Of a stretch of DNA of 64,000 bases, positions 1 to 9,088 are shown piece by piece. Origin of the DNA: Methanohalobium sp. (GTDB taxonomy: Archaea; Halobacteriota; Methanosarcinia; Methanosarcinales; Methanosarcinaceae); the NCBI RefSeq assembly GCF_018609725.1, contig NZ_JAHENT010000045.1, positions 33,049-97,048 on the forward strand. Direction: 5' to 3'. Every line of letters begins with the position of its first letter. Within the stretch, counting starts at the first letter, position 1. Under the pieces are notes generated by a model. That model searched no databases. It was given only the letters and a program-made list of their open reading frames with translations, and was not told where the DNA came from. Made by a program: the position numbers and the translations under genes.

Positions 1-1757
1 AGGAATGTTGCTCTTCCAGCTTTATACCGCTTTAAATATTCGATTGCTTCTGATGCATCTTCATCATTTTCAGTAACAACAGCCTGCATACGTCCACCTG
101 CAGCTATCTGCAGAGCGGTAGAATATTTTTCGTCTGCTTGCCCCAGTTCAGCAATAGTTCCATAGATTCCCTGAAGTTTCTTATTATCTTTTGCAGATAT
201 AACCGTATCAACCGCTTTTGAGTATTTGCTGTTTTCCTCTGCAGCACGGACTCGGGCTTCAACTTGTGCATATTCCTGCTGATGTTTGCGGAGTTCTTCT
301 TCATGTTCATTCAATATTTCTTTAAGCTGGGAGCGGTTGCTTTCAAGGTCATCGAGGTCTTTGTTCAGTGACTCGATTTTTTCGTTCAGTTTATCAATTT
401 CATGTTGAACAGAGCGGGTATCGCTATCTGAAGATTCGATTTTTTCTTTAGCATCTTGTATTTCGTTTTCTATATCCCTTTTTTCTGCGGATTTACGTCT
501 TACTGCATCAAGCAAGCGGTTTTCTTCACGAATCAGTTCACTTTTTTCATTCTTAATCTGTTCACGTTCATTTTTGAGTTCAGACAGATTGTCCCGGGTT
601 TCGGCAAATTTGGCATCAACATCATTGATTTTGCTCTGCAGAAGTTTCAGTTCGTTTTTACGTTCGTTGAGTTCAGAATTGATACTTTCTTTGCGTATTT
701 CTTCATCATTGATTTTTGATTCAAGTTCTTCAACCTTGGATTTGGCTTCATCGATATCTACAAGAGTTTTACGTCGTCGGGTATCTATGTCCTGTATTTC
801 GTTTTCAGCAATTTCAATACTGCCATTACACCTTGAAATCTCTCCCCTTATCTCTTCAATATCCTTTTTTATCTGGATTTGTTCCTTTTCACCCATATTC
901 TGGATTTGGTTTGTAAGGTCAGAGAGGGTTTTTTCAAGTTCTTGCAGTTGTGCATTTTTTTCATCCAGTAATTTTTGTAGTTCTTCTACTGAATTCTTCT
1001 TGGATTCAATATCACTGTTTACAGATTCAAGCTCTTTTTTTGCGTCCTTTAATTTTGAAAGGATAACAAAACCTTCATACTTTCCTTTTTCCTGTTTCAA
1101 TGATTGGTATTTAAGTGCCTGGTCCCGTTCATCCTTGAGTTTATCAAGCTGGCTGTTAACTTCTTCGATTATAATGTCTACTCTTTCAATGTGTTCTCGT
1201 ACGGTTTCAAGTTCATTCATCGCTCTTTCTTTTTTGTTGTCAAATTCGGATACACCTGCGATTTCATCGATGATTTTTCTCCTTTCTACAGGGGTCATGG
1301 TTATAATCTGGGTGACATCCCCCTGCATGACAACATTGTATCCTTCGGGTGTAACTTTTGCTTTGGCGAGATAATTATGAATGTCTTTCAAACTTACAGA
1401 TTTTCCGTTAAAATAAAAATAGCTGTAATACCCACTTTCAGTTTCCTTTATTTTTCGCGTAATCTCAACTTCATCAGCTTCCACAGGCATTTCATTGTCA
1501 GAGTTGTCAAAACGGATTTTAACCTGTGCGTACTGTGGCTTATTACTGGAATCGGGATTATAAATTAGGTCTGTAAGTTTTTCAGCACGCATAGTTCTTG
1601 AATTGGACAGACCCAGTGCGAATAGGATACCATCAATTATGTTTGATTTACCACTTCCATTTGGTCCGGATATGGTTGTAAAATCGTCAAAAAATGGTAT
1701 CTTTACCTTTTTACCAAAGGATTTGAAATTCAGGAATTCAATTTCCTTTATGTACAC
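1..1757 (-). CDS. smc: Chromosome segregation protein SMC, N-terminal half (cut by window edge)
   Basis: ABC-type ATPase that forms the archaeal condensin-like ring for chromosome compaction and segregation. The frame is open from a GTG start at 1757 to the window edge, about 585 codons, or half of a normal SMC of about 1170 residues. The N-terminus reads MYIKEIEFLNFKSFG with Walker A SGPNGSGKS at about residues 30-38, followed by a long coiled coil. The last visible stretch is the hinge (GIYGTIAELGQADEKY, then AAGGRMQAVV and KAGRATF). A GAGG Shine-Dalgarno lies 6 nt before the GTG. The gene sits 18 bp downstream of the coiled-coil protein gene and is probably cotranscribed with it. The ORF track lists only shadows here because the frame has no stop in the window. 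The C-terminal coiled coil, signature and Walker B lie outside. Confidence 0.96.
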   Translation of the reverse strand, partial: MYIKEIEFLNFKSFGKKVKIPFFDDFTTISGPNGSGKSNIIDGILFALGLSNSRTMRAEKLTDLIYNPDSSNKPQYAQVKIRFDNSDNEMPVEADEVEITRKIKETESGYYSYFYFNGKSVSLKDIHNYLAKAKVTPEGYNVVMQGDVTQIITMTPVERRKIIDEIAGVSEFDNKKERAMNELETVREHIERVDIIIEEVNSQLDKLKDERDQALKYQSLKQEKGKYEGFVILSKLKDAKKELESVNSDIESKKNSVEELQKLLDEKNAQLQELEKTLSDLTNQIQNMGEKEQIQIKKDIEEIRGEISRCNGSIEIAENEIQDIDTRRRKTLVDIDEAKSKVEELESKINDEEIRKESINSELNERKNELKLLQSKINDVDAKFAETRDNLSELKNEREQIKNEKSELIREENRLLDAVRRKSAEKRDIENEIQDAKEKIESSDSDTRSVQHEIDKLNEKIESLNKDLDDLESNRSQLKEILNEHEEELRKHQQEYAQVEARVRAAEENSKYSKAVDTVISAKDNKKLQGIYGTIAELGQADEKYSTALQIAAGGRMQAVVTENDEDASEAIEYLKRYKAGRATF

Positions 1758-1775
1758 GTGCAACCTCTTTAAAAA

Positions 1776-2585
1776 TTATTTGTCATTAGTGATAATTTCA
1801 GCATCTTCATCTTCTCGATGTTCAACTTTTTCTTCAGGTTCGGGTTTATGAGTAGATGAATCATCTCCATCGGCAACAATATATTCATTACTTTTTCTTT
1901 TCGGTCTTCCTTTTTTTGATGAACCCTTTTCTCCACTCTCAGCAATTATATATTCAGAACTGTTCTCCATAGAGGGCTTTTTTTTGTGGTTTTTCTCTCC
2001 ACTTTCAGCAATTATATATTCGGGTTCTACAGAAACGTTGTTTTCACTTTCACCTTGTTGCTCTTGAAGTTGTATAGTATCGATTTCCTGTATTTGTGTA
2101 TAACTACCAGAAGCATTTTCATCAACGTTCTGGTCATTTTTTCCTGTAAATTTTTTTGTATATTCTGATATTTTTGACCCTGATGTATCGCCTGAAAAGT
2201 TTGCATAGCCGCTATCAATATTGTTAGAATCAAGGGATTTTGTATTTGAAGAATTACCAGATTTATATCCATTTGAGGTTGATGTTTGGGATTGATTTTC
2301 GAGGTTTTTAAGAATTGATTTTTGGTCCAGCAATTCTTCCATCATGCCTTCAAGTGTTTTTCCAAGTTCCTTGACCTTATCTTCAAGATTGCCCACACGT
2401 TTTTCCATTTCTTCTACATCTTCTGTTGAGCCGTTATTTTCAAGGTTGTTAATATCAAGTTCCTGATGAATTTCCTCGATGATTGAATCTTTGAGTGAAT
2501 CTTTTATTTTTTTGATTTCCTGCTCTTTTTCAGCGACCTGTTTTTCAAGTCTTTCAATAACAAAATCCCTGTTTTCATTGCCCAT
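1776..2585 (-). CDS. Coiled-coil/disordered protein with EYIIAESGEK repeats, upstream of smc
   Basis: A 269-residue protein that I do not recognise as a named family. Residues 1 to about 110 are charged heptad-rich coiled coil, the middle is Ser/Asn/Gly-rich and probably disordered, and the C-terminal third carries a motif three times: EYIIAESGEK (about residue 188), EYIIAESGEK again, then the variant EYIVADGDD. Short Lys-rich linkers separate the copies, and the tail is acidic. A TATA-like stretch (TTTATATATTTAATC, about 2620-2635) suggests its own promoter. The gene ends 18 bp before smc, so a role with SMC, perhaps as an adaptor with repeated docking peptides, is an inference from position. 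Confidence 0.85.
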   Translation of the reverse strand: MGNENRDFVIERLEKQVAEKEQEIKKIKDSLKDSIIEEIHQELDINNLENNGSTEDVEEMEKRVGNLEDKVKELGKTLEGMMEELLDQKSILKNLENQSQTSTSNGYKSGNSSNTKSLDSNNIDSGYANFSGDTSGSKISEYTKKFTGKNDQNVDENASGSYTQIQEIDTIQLQEQQGESENNVSVEPEYIIAESGEKNHKKKPSMENSSEYIIAESGEKGSSKKGRPKRKSNEYIVADGDDSSTHKPEPEEKVEHREDEDAEIITNDK

Positions 2586-2687
2586 ATTTTATGTTACCTC
2601 GTAAATTCATTCATCCCTCAAATTTTATATATTTAATCTTATAAGATTTTTATGTACGTAGAGATGTGATATAAGTTGTGGTTGTTT

Positions 2688-5354
2688 TTATTTTGCAGAT
2701 ATCATGGATGTATTTGTAACAGAGTCTTTTTCCACTTGATATACATAATCAGCAGAATCGATTAAACTTTCGTCATGGGATACTATCAGAATCTGTCCTA
2801 CTCCGGAATCCCTCATCATATCAATAAGTTTTATAAGCTGATGGATATGTCCTCTGTCAAGGAAAACAGTCGGCTCATCAAGTATTAGTGGGGGTAATTC
2901 TGAACTGCTGGAACTGTTGCTGACGCCATATGATAAAAGCCTGTATATAGCACATCTAAGAACCAGATTGAATATTGCTCGTTCTCCACCGCTTAATAGT
3001 TTGGGGTCGAGCGGGGTGCCGTCTTTTTCATAAATAGTGAAATTATAATCTGAATCGAGCCGTATATGTGAGTAAGCATTGTTGGAATACATGAAAGTGA
3101 ATATTTCATTTATCAATGAATCCAGAGCTTTTATATTTTTTTCGCGGAGATTGGCACGGATACGCATATACATATTTTCAAGAGATTCAGCATCTTCATA
3201 GACACTATTAAGATAATTCTTCTTATTCTCCAGATATTGTAAATCTTTGTGCAGGTTGTTCAGGCGGTTAATTTCGTTTTCCAGTCGACCGGCTTCTTTG
3301 AGGACGCTGTCTTTATCCTGGTATAATTTATCAATTTCGTTTGTAATGTTTTGATGGGCGCTTTCATATTGTTTGAGTGTTTTTCTCAAAACATCTATGT
3401 CAACATCACCCATTTTATCTTTTATTTCTTTTAACCGCTCTCTGCGTTCTGTAATTTGGCTGTCAAGTAGAGATGTATTATCTTGATTGCTTTTTATCTT
3501 GTATTCCAGCTGGTTTATATCGCTCTGGATTTTTTCGTATTCGTTGAGGTTGTTTCGGATATTTTTAACAATATCAAGGCTATTTAGGACTTTCTGATGT
3601 TCTTTTTCTGCAGTCTCTTCTTTTTGTTTCAAGGTTGATATTTCTTTGTTAAGTTCATCGATTAATCTGTTGACTTCCTTTTTGCGGTTTTCAAGTTCAT
3701 TGATACTTTCCTTTTCCTCTTCTATGTTGTTGTTATAATCTTCAATCTGTTTTTTTAGCGACTCGATTTTGTTCTGGATTATCTGTATCTCATTTTGGCT
3801 GTCGTTGATAGTTTTACTGTATTTTCTGGCGGTTTTTACTTTTTCCAGTCTTTCCTGTACACTTTTTAAATCTTCTCTGGTTTTTGATAGCTGTTCCTCG
3901 AGCGATTTTTTCTGTTTTCCATCCTCTGATGTAGATTCTTCTATGCTGGAATTTTTCAAATCCTGTCCGCAGGTAGGGCATTTACCCTTTTCGAGCAATT
4001 TTTTATGTTCATTTAAACGTTTGTCCACTTCTGATATTGAGGTCTGGAGTTCACGTTCCTTGCCATGAAGGTCTTTTTGCTGGTCGTTTAAAAGCTCCAT
4101 TGCGTCATCGATGTTGTCCAGTTTATCCTCGGTAAATCCAAGAGATTTTGCGTTTTCAAGTGCAGTGTTTTTCTTGTTTTCCCATTCATTCATGGAAATT
4201 TCAAGATTTTCGATTTCTTTTTGAACCGATTCTATGGATTCTTTCTTTTTCTGGATATTTTTATGGCTTTCAGTAATCTGTTTATCGATATCTTTTAAGG
4301 TATCATTCTTGAGTTTCAGTTCATTTTCTTTGATAGCCCGGTTATTGGATACAGTATTCAGATTTTCTCTTACAACCCGTTCTTCTTCTTCCTTTTTATA
4401 TACAGTGTTTTCAATGTCATCAATATTGAAATCGATTTGGTTTTCAAGTTCTGAATTTTTATCTTGAAGTTGTTTTAAATACTGGCGTTTTTTACTGATA
4501 TCTGCTTTTATATCCTCGATGTCCTTATACAGCTGAGTTTTTTTGTTGTTGAAATCTTGGATTTTTTCGTTTATCGATTTCTTTTTCTCTTCCAGTTCTG
4601 AATAAGTAGTAATACTGTTATTAAGTTCATCGATTTTGGATTTGGCGCTATCTTTTTTCTGGTTTAGTTCATCGATTTTGGATTGTATATTTTTGGATTT
4701 TTCTCTGAGTTTGTTCAGGTTTTCATAGGGGTTTTCATTTTTAATCTTGTCAATTTCAGATTCTGTGTTTTTGATTCGATTATCTACATCTCTAAAATGC
4801 CGTTTTACACCTTTTTTAGCATTGCTGGCTCGTTCTCGATAATCTTCCAGTTTTCCAATTTGTAATAGGTCATCGATCATATTCTGGCGTTCTTTAGGGG
4901 TTGCATTAATGAGTATATCGATTTCACCCTGCCTTATGTACACACAATTTCTGTACGCTTCTTCATCCATGTTGAGTAATTTGCAAACAGCATCATAAGT
5001 CTGGGTAGCTTGGTCTACCACTATATTACCATTGGATTTAAATATGGATTTAGAATTGTAAGCCCTATCATTTTTAGTATCGTATCTGAAACCCTGCTCG
5101 ATTATGTATTCATTTTCATTTTGTTCCAGTTCCAGATATATACTGGCTTTTGAAGCACCCTTGCGTATCATATCTGCCAGAACATATTCTTTTGAAAGTG
5201 TCCTGCTCCCAAAAAGCCCGGTAAAAAAAGCCTCAAGTAGACTGGATTTTCCACTCCCGTTAGCACCGGATACTACGGATACACCATTATTGAATGAAAG
5301 GTCGAGATTTTCATAACTTCTAATGTTTTCGACATATAAACGTTTGAGTTTCAT
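2688..5354 (-). CDS. rad50: DNA double-strand break repair ATPase Rad50
   Basis: ATPase subunit of the Mre11-Rad50 complex that tethers and processes DNA ends. Its 888 residues have the full Rad50 plan: Walker A SGANGSGKSS at about residue 30, Q-loop region (CVYIRQGEIDIL), two long coiled coils flanking a zinc hook CPTCGQDL (cysteines at about 459 and 462), ABC signature LSGGERAIFNLVLR near 790, Walker B PPLILDEPTVFLD and the switch His in VSHDE. The ATG overlaps the mre11 stop by 4 nt (ATGA), so the two are translationally coupled. Nothing in the protein looks damaged. Confidence 0.97.
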   Translation of the reverse strand: MKLKRLYVENIRSYENLDLSFNNGVSVVSGANGSGKSSLLEAFFTGLFGSRTLSKEYVLADMIRKGASKASIYLELEQNENEYIIEQGFRYDTKNDRAYNSKSIFKSNGNIVVDQATQTYDAVCKLLNMDEEAYRNCVYIRQGEIDILINATPKERQNMIDDLLQIGKLEDYRERASNAKKGVKRHFRDVDNRIKNTESEIDKIKNENPYENLNKLREKSKNIQSKIDELNQKKDSAKSKIDELNNSITTYSELEEKKKSINEKIQDFNNKKTQLYKDIEDIKADISKKRQYLKQLQDKNSELENQIDFNIDDIENTVYKKEEEERVVRENLNTVSNNRAIKENELKLKNDTLKDIDKQITESHKNIQKKKESIESVQKEIENLEISMNEWENKKNTALENAKSLGFTEDKLDNIDDAMELLNDQQKDLHGKERELQTSISEVDKRLNEHKKLLEKGKCPTCGQDLKNSSIEESTSEDGKQKKSLEEQLSKTREDLKSVQERLEKVKTARKYSKTINDSQNEIQIIQNKIESLKKQIEDYNNNIEEEKESINELENRKKEVNRLIDELNKEISTLKQKEETAEKEHQKVLNSLDIVKNIRNNLNEYEKIQSDINQLEYKIKSNQDNTSLLDSQITERRERLKEIKDKMGDVDIDVLRKTLKQYESAHQNITNEIDKLYQDKDSVLKEAGRLENEINRLNNLHKDLQYLENKKNYLNSVYEDAESLENMYMRIRANLREKNIKALDSLINEIFTFMYSNNAYSHIRLDSDYNFTIYEKDGTPLDPKLLSGGERAIFNLVLRCAIYRLLSYGVSNSSSSSELPPLILDEPTVFLDRGHIHQLIKLIDMMRDSGVGQILIVSHDESLIDSADYVYQVEKDSVTNTSMISAK

Positions 5355-6841
5355 AGATAATCTCCAAGATTGTGCTGTTTGGGTGCGGATTTTTTATGTG
5401 TTGCTTTTTTCTTTTGATGTTGTTTATTATCTGTTCTGTCTTCCACCCAGTTATAACCATAATTCTCTGGTACATTCTCAGGTTTGTTTTTTGTATTATC
5501 TTTTATTTTGTCTGCAGGTTGTTTTTTATTGTAGTTTTCAGATGATTCGATTGTTACTGATGTCTGTTCATTTTCAGATTCATTTTTTTTATCGGTTATT
5601 GTTCCTGTTTCTATAGGATTATCTTTATTATCTTGACAGTCTTTACTGTAATCCTTACTGGATTCATTTTGTTTCTGGGTTTCAGTATTAGGAGATGGAA
5701 CAGGTTTTGTAAAATCTATGTCTTCAAGCAGCTTTTCCATCTCGTCATCAATTTTTGAATCTATGTTACTTTTAACAACTTTCATGTCCCGTACAATTTC
5801 ATCTACCAGTAATCCGCCTTTAGTAAGGTTTATATGTTTGAGTTCTTCCCTGACAGCTTCGTCAGGGTCTGAAAATGAAACATCCATTGATACGTCATCC
5901 AGTTCATCGTTGCCGGTCCTCAAATCCCTTATTCTTGGGACAAGAGCACCCTGGTTTAACAGATAATCTTCTATTTCACTGTATGATATTGTGATGTTTG
6001 GGTCACCGGAAATTTCTACAATGGTAACACTATTTTCGATATTGTGTTCTTTAACAGTATTGAAAATATCATCATATGCATTATCTTTGTCTTTTATCGT
6101 AACAGGTATAAATTCAAAATCACGGGTAGGGAGATTACGTCTGCTGATATCTATGCCTGAATCGTTTATTGTAACAATATTGTAGGAGCGTGTTTCACGC
6201 TCTGATGAACTGGTACGTTCGGTACTTCCGCAGTATGTGACCCATGTATTATTGACGTCTATCTTTTCATGTTTATGATAATCACCAAGCAGAATGGCAT
6301 GTACATCAAATGGAGTGTATTCAATCACCTCTTCACAATCCCATTCTCCAAAGGCGAATGGTTTCATGAGCTGATGCATTACAAGAAGGTTATATTGTGA
6401 ATTATCGGAATAATTATTAAAAACAGAATAATCGAAGTAGGGAATTTTTGATTTTGGAACACTATCGATTCCAAAGATACTAACCTCATCTATTCTATAA
6501 GGTTCGTACTCGAGCCTTACGGCAATGCCCATTTTTTCAAAAAGGTCAAGCCATTGAGTGTGCTGTTTACTTTCATGGTTACCCACAATAGCCAGAAATG
6601 GGATATTTGATGATTTCAAATGTGAAATAATTCTCATAGTTTCCAGTATATCTTCAAGTGTTGGGTTTCTTGAATCAAAAAGATCTCCTGCATGTACAAC
6701 AGCGTCAACCTGCATTTCAATAGCGTCGTTTATAACAGTGGAAAAAGCATCAAGAAAATCCTGTCGGCGAGATTCGCTCTGATATTGGCGGTAGCCTATA
6801 TGTGTATCAGCAGTGTGGAGTAATTTTATTTCACGTCCCAT
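5351..6841 (-). CDS. mre11: DNA double-strand break repair nuclease Mre11
   Basis: Mn-dependent exo/endonuclease partner of Rad50. Phosphoesterase motifs are all visible: HTADTHIG near residue 8, HAGDLFDSRNP near 46, GNHE near 86, MHQLM near 153 and GDYHKHE near 185. The core ends near residue 330. The remaining 160 residues are polar and probably disordered, ending in a Lys-rich stretch and the tail HNLGDYL. Core archaeal Mre11 proteins are usually shorter, so the extension is notable. It is the first gene of the mre11-rad50 pair. The nurA-herA genes that often accompany this pair in archaea lie about 54 kb away, at 59-62 kb. Confidence 0.96.
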   Translation of the reverse strand: MGREIKLLHTADTHIGYRQYQSESRRQDFLDAFSTVINDAIEMQVDAVVHAGDLFDSRNPTLEDILETMRIISHLKSSNIPFLAIVGNHESKQHTQWLDLFEKMGIAVRLEYEPYRIDEVSIFGIDSVPKSKIPYFDYSVFNNYSDNSQYNLLVMHQLMKPFAFGEWDCEEVIEYTPFDVHAILLGDYHKHEKIDVNNTWVTYCGSTERTSSSERETRSYNIVTINDSGIDISRRNLPTRDFEFIPVTIKDKDNAYDDIFNTVKEHNIENSVTIVEISGDPNITISYSEIEDYLLNQGALVPRIRDLRTGNDELDDVSMDVSFSDPDEAVREELKHINLTKGGLLVDEIVRDMKVVKSNIDSKIDDEMEKLLEDIDFTKPVPSPNTETQKQNESSKDYSKDCQDNKDNPIETGTITDKKNESENEQTSVTIESSENYNKKQPADKIKDNTKNKPENVPENYGYNWVEDRTDNKQHQKKKATHKKSAPKQHNLGDYL

Positions 6842-6928
6842 GTTTGATTCTATAGGAATCTCAACACTTTTAAGGTTGATGTATTTTTTCCATTGTTTTA
6901 CAATAAATTTTAAATGACGAACGTAATA

Positions 6929-7654
6929 TTATCCAGATTTTGATTCCAGCAGACTTTTGTATCTTGGATACCAGTCTTCAAAATCCATAACGTAATTGAC
7001 TCCACAGATTTTGTTTATATTCCTCTCGTCAAGGAGCTGTTTGAGATGATGCCCACCTTTTACAGTCCTTGTTTGAGGTCCAAACGGGTTAAATATCATT
7101 CTGTTGTTTCTAAAAAGAACATAATCACAGATAAATGCAACATCTTTAAAAAAATAGCATGTAAATCCCGGAGTATGCCCGTCAATATGAACGGCTTCTA
7201 TCCCATCTTTTATAAAACTGGTTTGGAACGTATTGTCAAAACTAAATCCTCTGCATAATTTGAAATCAGAATCTGATTGATGAATAGATACTTTTGATGA
7301 AAAATATTTTCTGTATAGATTGGATGCACCAAGAAAATGGAAATGTGTGAATATGATTTCATCCATTGGTTTTATACTGGTGTCAAAACTTGACGGGCAG
7401 TCTATCTGGTAGGTTTTGTTGTCTTTATTAATCTGATATGAAGCGTGTTCGATACCCAGTTTTGGAACAGAACTTAACCTGGTAACAGAATCTATTACAG
7501 GTGTCTCTTGTACATCATAATCTCTTGAACATTTTTCTGCGGTTATGAATTTGTCTTTGGGAGCATTGCAGAAAGGACACCTTTCAGGTAAATATCCAAC
7601 CATGTTGTAACTGCATACAGTACATACGTATTGATCTTTAAGGTTTATTGTCAA
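6929..7654 (-). CDS. Rubredoxin-like zinc ribbon fused to a degenerate metallo-beta-lactamase fold
   Basis: A 241-residue protein. Residues 10-29 hold two CxxC knuckles (CTVC and CPFCNAPKDKF) typical of rubredoxin or rubrerythrin-type ribbons that bind one Fe or Zn. The rest looks like a metallo-beta-lactamase fold: THFHFLGA where HxHxDH is expected, HIDGHTPGF for GHTPGH, and FICDYVLF for the Asp strand. Several canonical metal ligands are changed, so hydrolase or diiron chemistry is uncertain. Translation probably starts at TTG 7654: a TGA lies directly upstream in frame, and GAGGAGAT is well placed. It may be a redox or oxygen-stress protein related to flavodiiron systems, but that is inference. 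Confidence 0.8.
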   Translation of the reverse strand: MTINLKDQYVCTVCSYNMVGYLPERCPFCNAPKDKFITAEKCSRDYDVQETPVIDSVTRLSSVPKLGIEHASYQINKDNKTYQIDCPSSFDTSIKPMDEIIFTHFHFLGASNLYRKYFSSKVSIHQSDSDFKLCRGFSFDNTFQTSFIKDGIEAVHIDGHTPGFTCYFFKDVAFICDYVLFRNNRMIFNPFGPQTRTVKGGHHLKQLLDERNINKICGVNYVMDFEDWYPRYKSLLESKSG

Positions 7655-7725
7655 TCACATCTCCTCTAATGGAAAAACAGTTTATTAATTGGTAAAGATT
7701 ATAAAATGAAAAGGAAAACTGGAAA

Positions 7726-7932
7726 TTAATCCTCTCTTTCCAACTGCTGTATTATATCGTTTACTGTTAGTTCACCTTTTGCAACTCTTTTTATCATTGG
7801 ATATATAAATGAACAATCTTCCATAGCGTTCCAGCGTGCTTCCCCTACTCTTCTAACTACTTCATTAAGGATTTTTTCACATTCCTGACAGTATTTACTG
7901 TCACTTTCAACTCCGCAAATTTGGCAGTTCAT
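7726..7932 (-). CDS. Small zinc-ribbon protein
   Basis: A 68-residue protein beginning MNCQICGVESDSKYCQECE, which gives two CxxC pairs spaced like a zinc ribbon, followed by an amphipathic, probably helical stretch (VRRVGEARWNAMEDC, then ELTVNDIIQQLERED). I do not recognise a named family. Small proteins of this kind are common in methanogens and may bind nucleic acid or a protein partner. A good Shine-Dalgarno (AGGAGGAGT) precedes the ATG, which supports a real gene. It stands alone between the MBL-like gene and hemD on the same strand. Confidence 0.75.
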   Translation of the reverse strand: MNCQICGVESDSKYCQECEKILNEVVRRVGEARWNAMEDCSFIYPMIKRVAKGELTVNDIIQQLERED

Positions 7933-8039
7933 ACGACTCCTCCTTTAATAGGTTAGAGTGTACTAATATTTAAATAAATTGTGTTTAGTTGTTTACCCTA
8001 CTAAGAATGTCGAAACTTGGCCAAGAACTTTGTATAATT

Positions 8040-8759
8040 TTATTCTAAATCTTTAAGCAAAAGAGCACATGAATCAAGAGTACCTGAGCCTACAAGAGTG
8101 GGTGTTATACCGTGATTTTCCATACTTTCTGCTGTTTTTGGTCCAATCGCCACTGTGATGATATCTTTGACGTCAGAATTTGTAAGTTTTGAAGCCAGAA
8201 AGGATTTTGTGCTTGTAAACACAACACCTCTAATTTTTTTATCCACTATGTAATCTTTCAATTCATTAGGGGTTTCTATGAGTTCATAACAGAACCCTTC
8301 AATAACAGTTGCTCCCATTGACTGCAGAGATTGTTTAAGCCCTGAATCAGGTGTATTTGCTCTGGAGATGCCGACAGTTTTGCCTGGTACCTTTTCACCA
8401 AGATGTGTTGTAAAATATTCAGAATAGTATGAATCTAGTACTTCTGTTTGGTATCCATACTGGTTTATCTTTTCTGCTGTTTTGGGACCCACACTGATTA
8501 CTTTGGTTCTATCGGGAATTTCTGTAGTCCACTTGAAAAATTTGATAACACCAAGTGTACTTGTAAAAATGAGAAAATCTATACACCGCGATTCCAACTT
8601 TTTTATAAGAGTTTGCATAGATGATTTATCAGAAGGCTCACGTGATTGTATGGTGGGTATTAGAATTGCATCAAGTCCATACTTTTTGAAAAGATTGTAT
8701 GTTCCATCATCTTTTTCATGTAAACGTGTTACAGCAACCTTCATAATTTCATAGGTCAT
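8040..8759 (-). CDS. hemD: Uroporphyrinogen-III synthase
   Basis: Converts hydroxymethylbilane to uroporphyrinogen III, the branch point to sirohaem, cobalamin, haem and coenzyme F430. Its 239 residues show the two-domain HemD layout with low-identity landmarks: VAVTRL at the start, DFLIFTSTLGVIKFF, ISVGPKTAEKI, then GVVFTSTKSFLA and VAIGPKTAESMENHGITP. The first ATG overlaps the stop of the preceding small Cys-rich gene by 4 nt, so the two are coupled. In a methanogen the product feeds F430 for methyl-CoM reductase and corrinoids for methyl transfer. Confidence 0.93.
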   Translation of the reverse strand: MTYEIMKVAVTRLHEKDDGTYNLFKKYGLDAILIPTIQSREPSDKSSMQTLIKKLESRCIDFLIFTSTLGVIKFFKWTTEIPDRTKVISVGPKTAEKINQYGYQTEVLDSYYSEYFTTHLGEKVPGKTVGISRANTPDSGLKQSLQSMGATVIEGFCYELIETPNELKDYIVDKKIRGVVFTSTKSFLASKLTNSDVKDIITVAIGPKTAESMENHGITPTLVGSGTLDSCALLLKDLE

Positions 8760-8962
8760 TCTTCATCTTCAATAGGTAGCTTTTCATCAGGTTTAACTCC
8801 ATAATATTCAGCTCTTGCTTGACCGAAAGGACACCCTTTATCTCCAAAAATTTTTAATTCCAGATTCTGTATGGTCTTACAGATTTTATTTCCTGATCTT
8901 GCACCTTTGCAGATGATGCAGTACTTTTCACAAAAAATAGGTGGATTTTTTTTATCAGCCAA
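8756..8962 (-). CDS. Small Cys-rich protein coupled to hemD
   Basis: A 68-residue protein with five cysteines arranged CEKYCIICKG, then KICK, then GCPFGQAR. The spacing could hold a zinc or Fe-S site. The C-terminus is acidic (KLPIEDEE). Family unknown to me. The Shine-Dalgarno AAGGAGG lies just before the ATG, and the stop overlaps hemD by 4 nt, so the protein is made together with uroporphyrinogen-III synthase. A role in tetrapyrrole synthesis is possible from context only. Confidence 0.75.
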   Translation of the reverse strand: MADKKNPPIFCEKYCIICKGARSGNKICKTIQNLELKIFGDKGCPFGQARAEYYGVKPDEKLPIEDEE

Positions 8963-9088
8963 TATAAAACCTCCTTTTGATTAGCCCCACTTTTATAAAG
9001 ATAATGAGTTACTATATTTTAATATTTGTCTTAATATTTCAAAAAATTTTTTGGAGCATTTTTTATATATAAAATTTTAACAGTTCAT

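Noticed and set aside
574-1374. 266-codon plus-strand ORF rich in Ser, Phe and Leu
   Set aside because: It is the antisense shadow of the smc coiled coil, with no Shine-Dalgarno and low-complexity composition.
1876-2023. Direct DNA repeats in the EYIIAESGEK region as a CRISPR or minisatellite
   Set aside because: The repeats are in coding frame, differ at synonymous positions, and number only three, so this is protein-level repetition.
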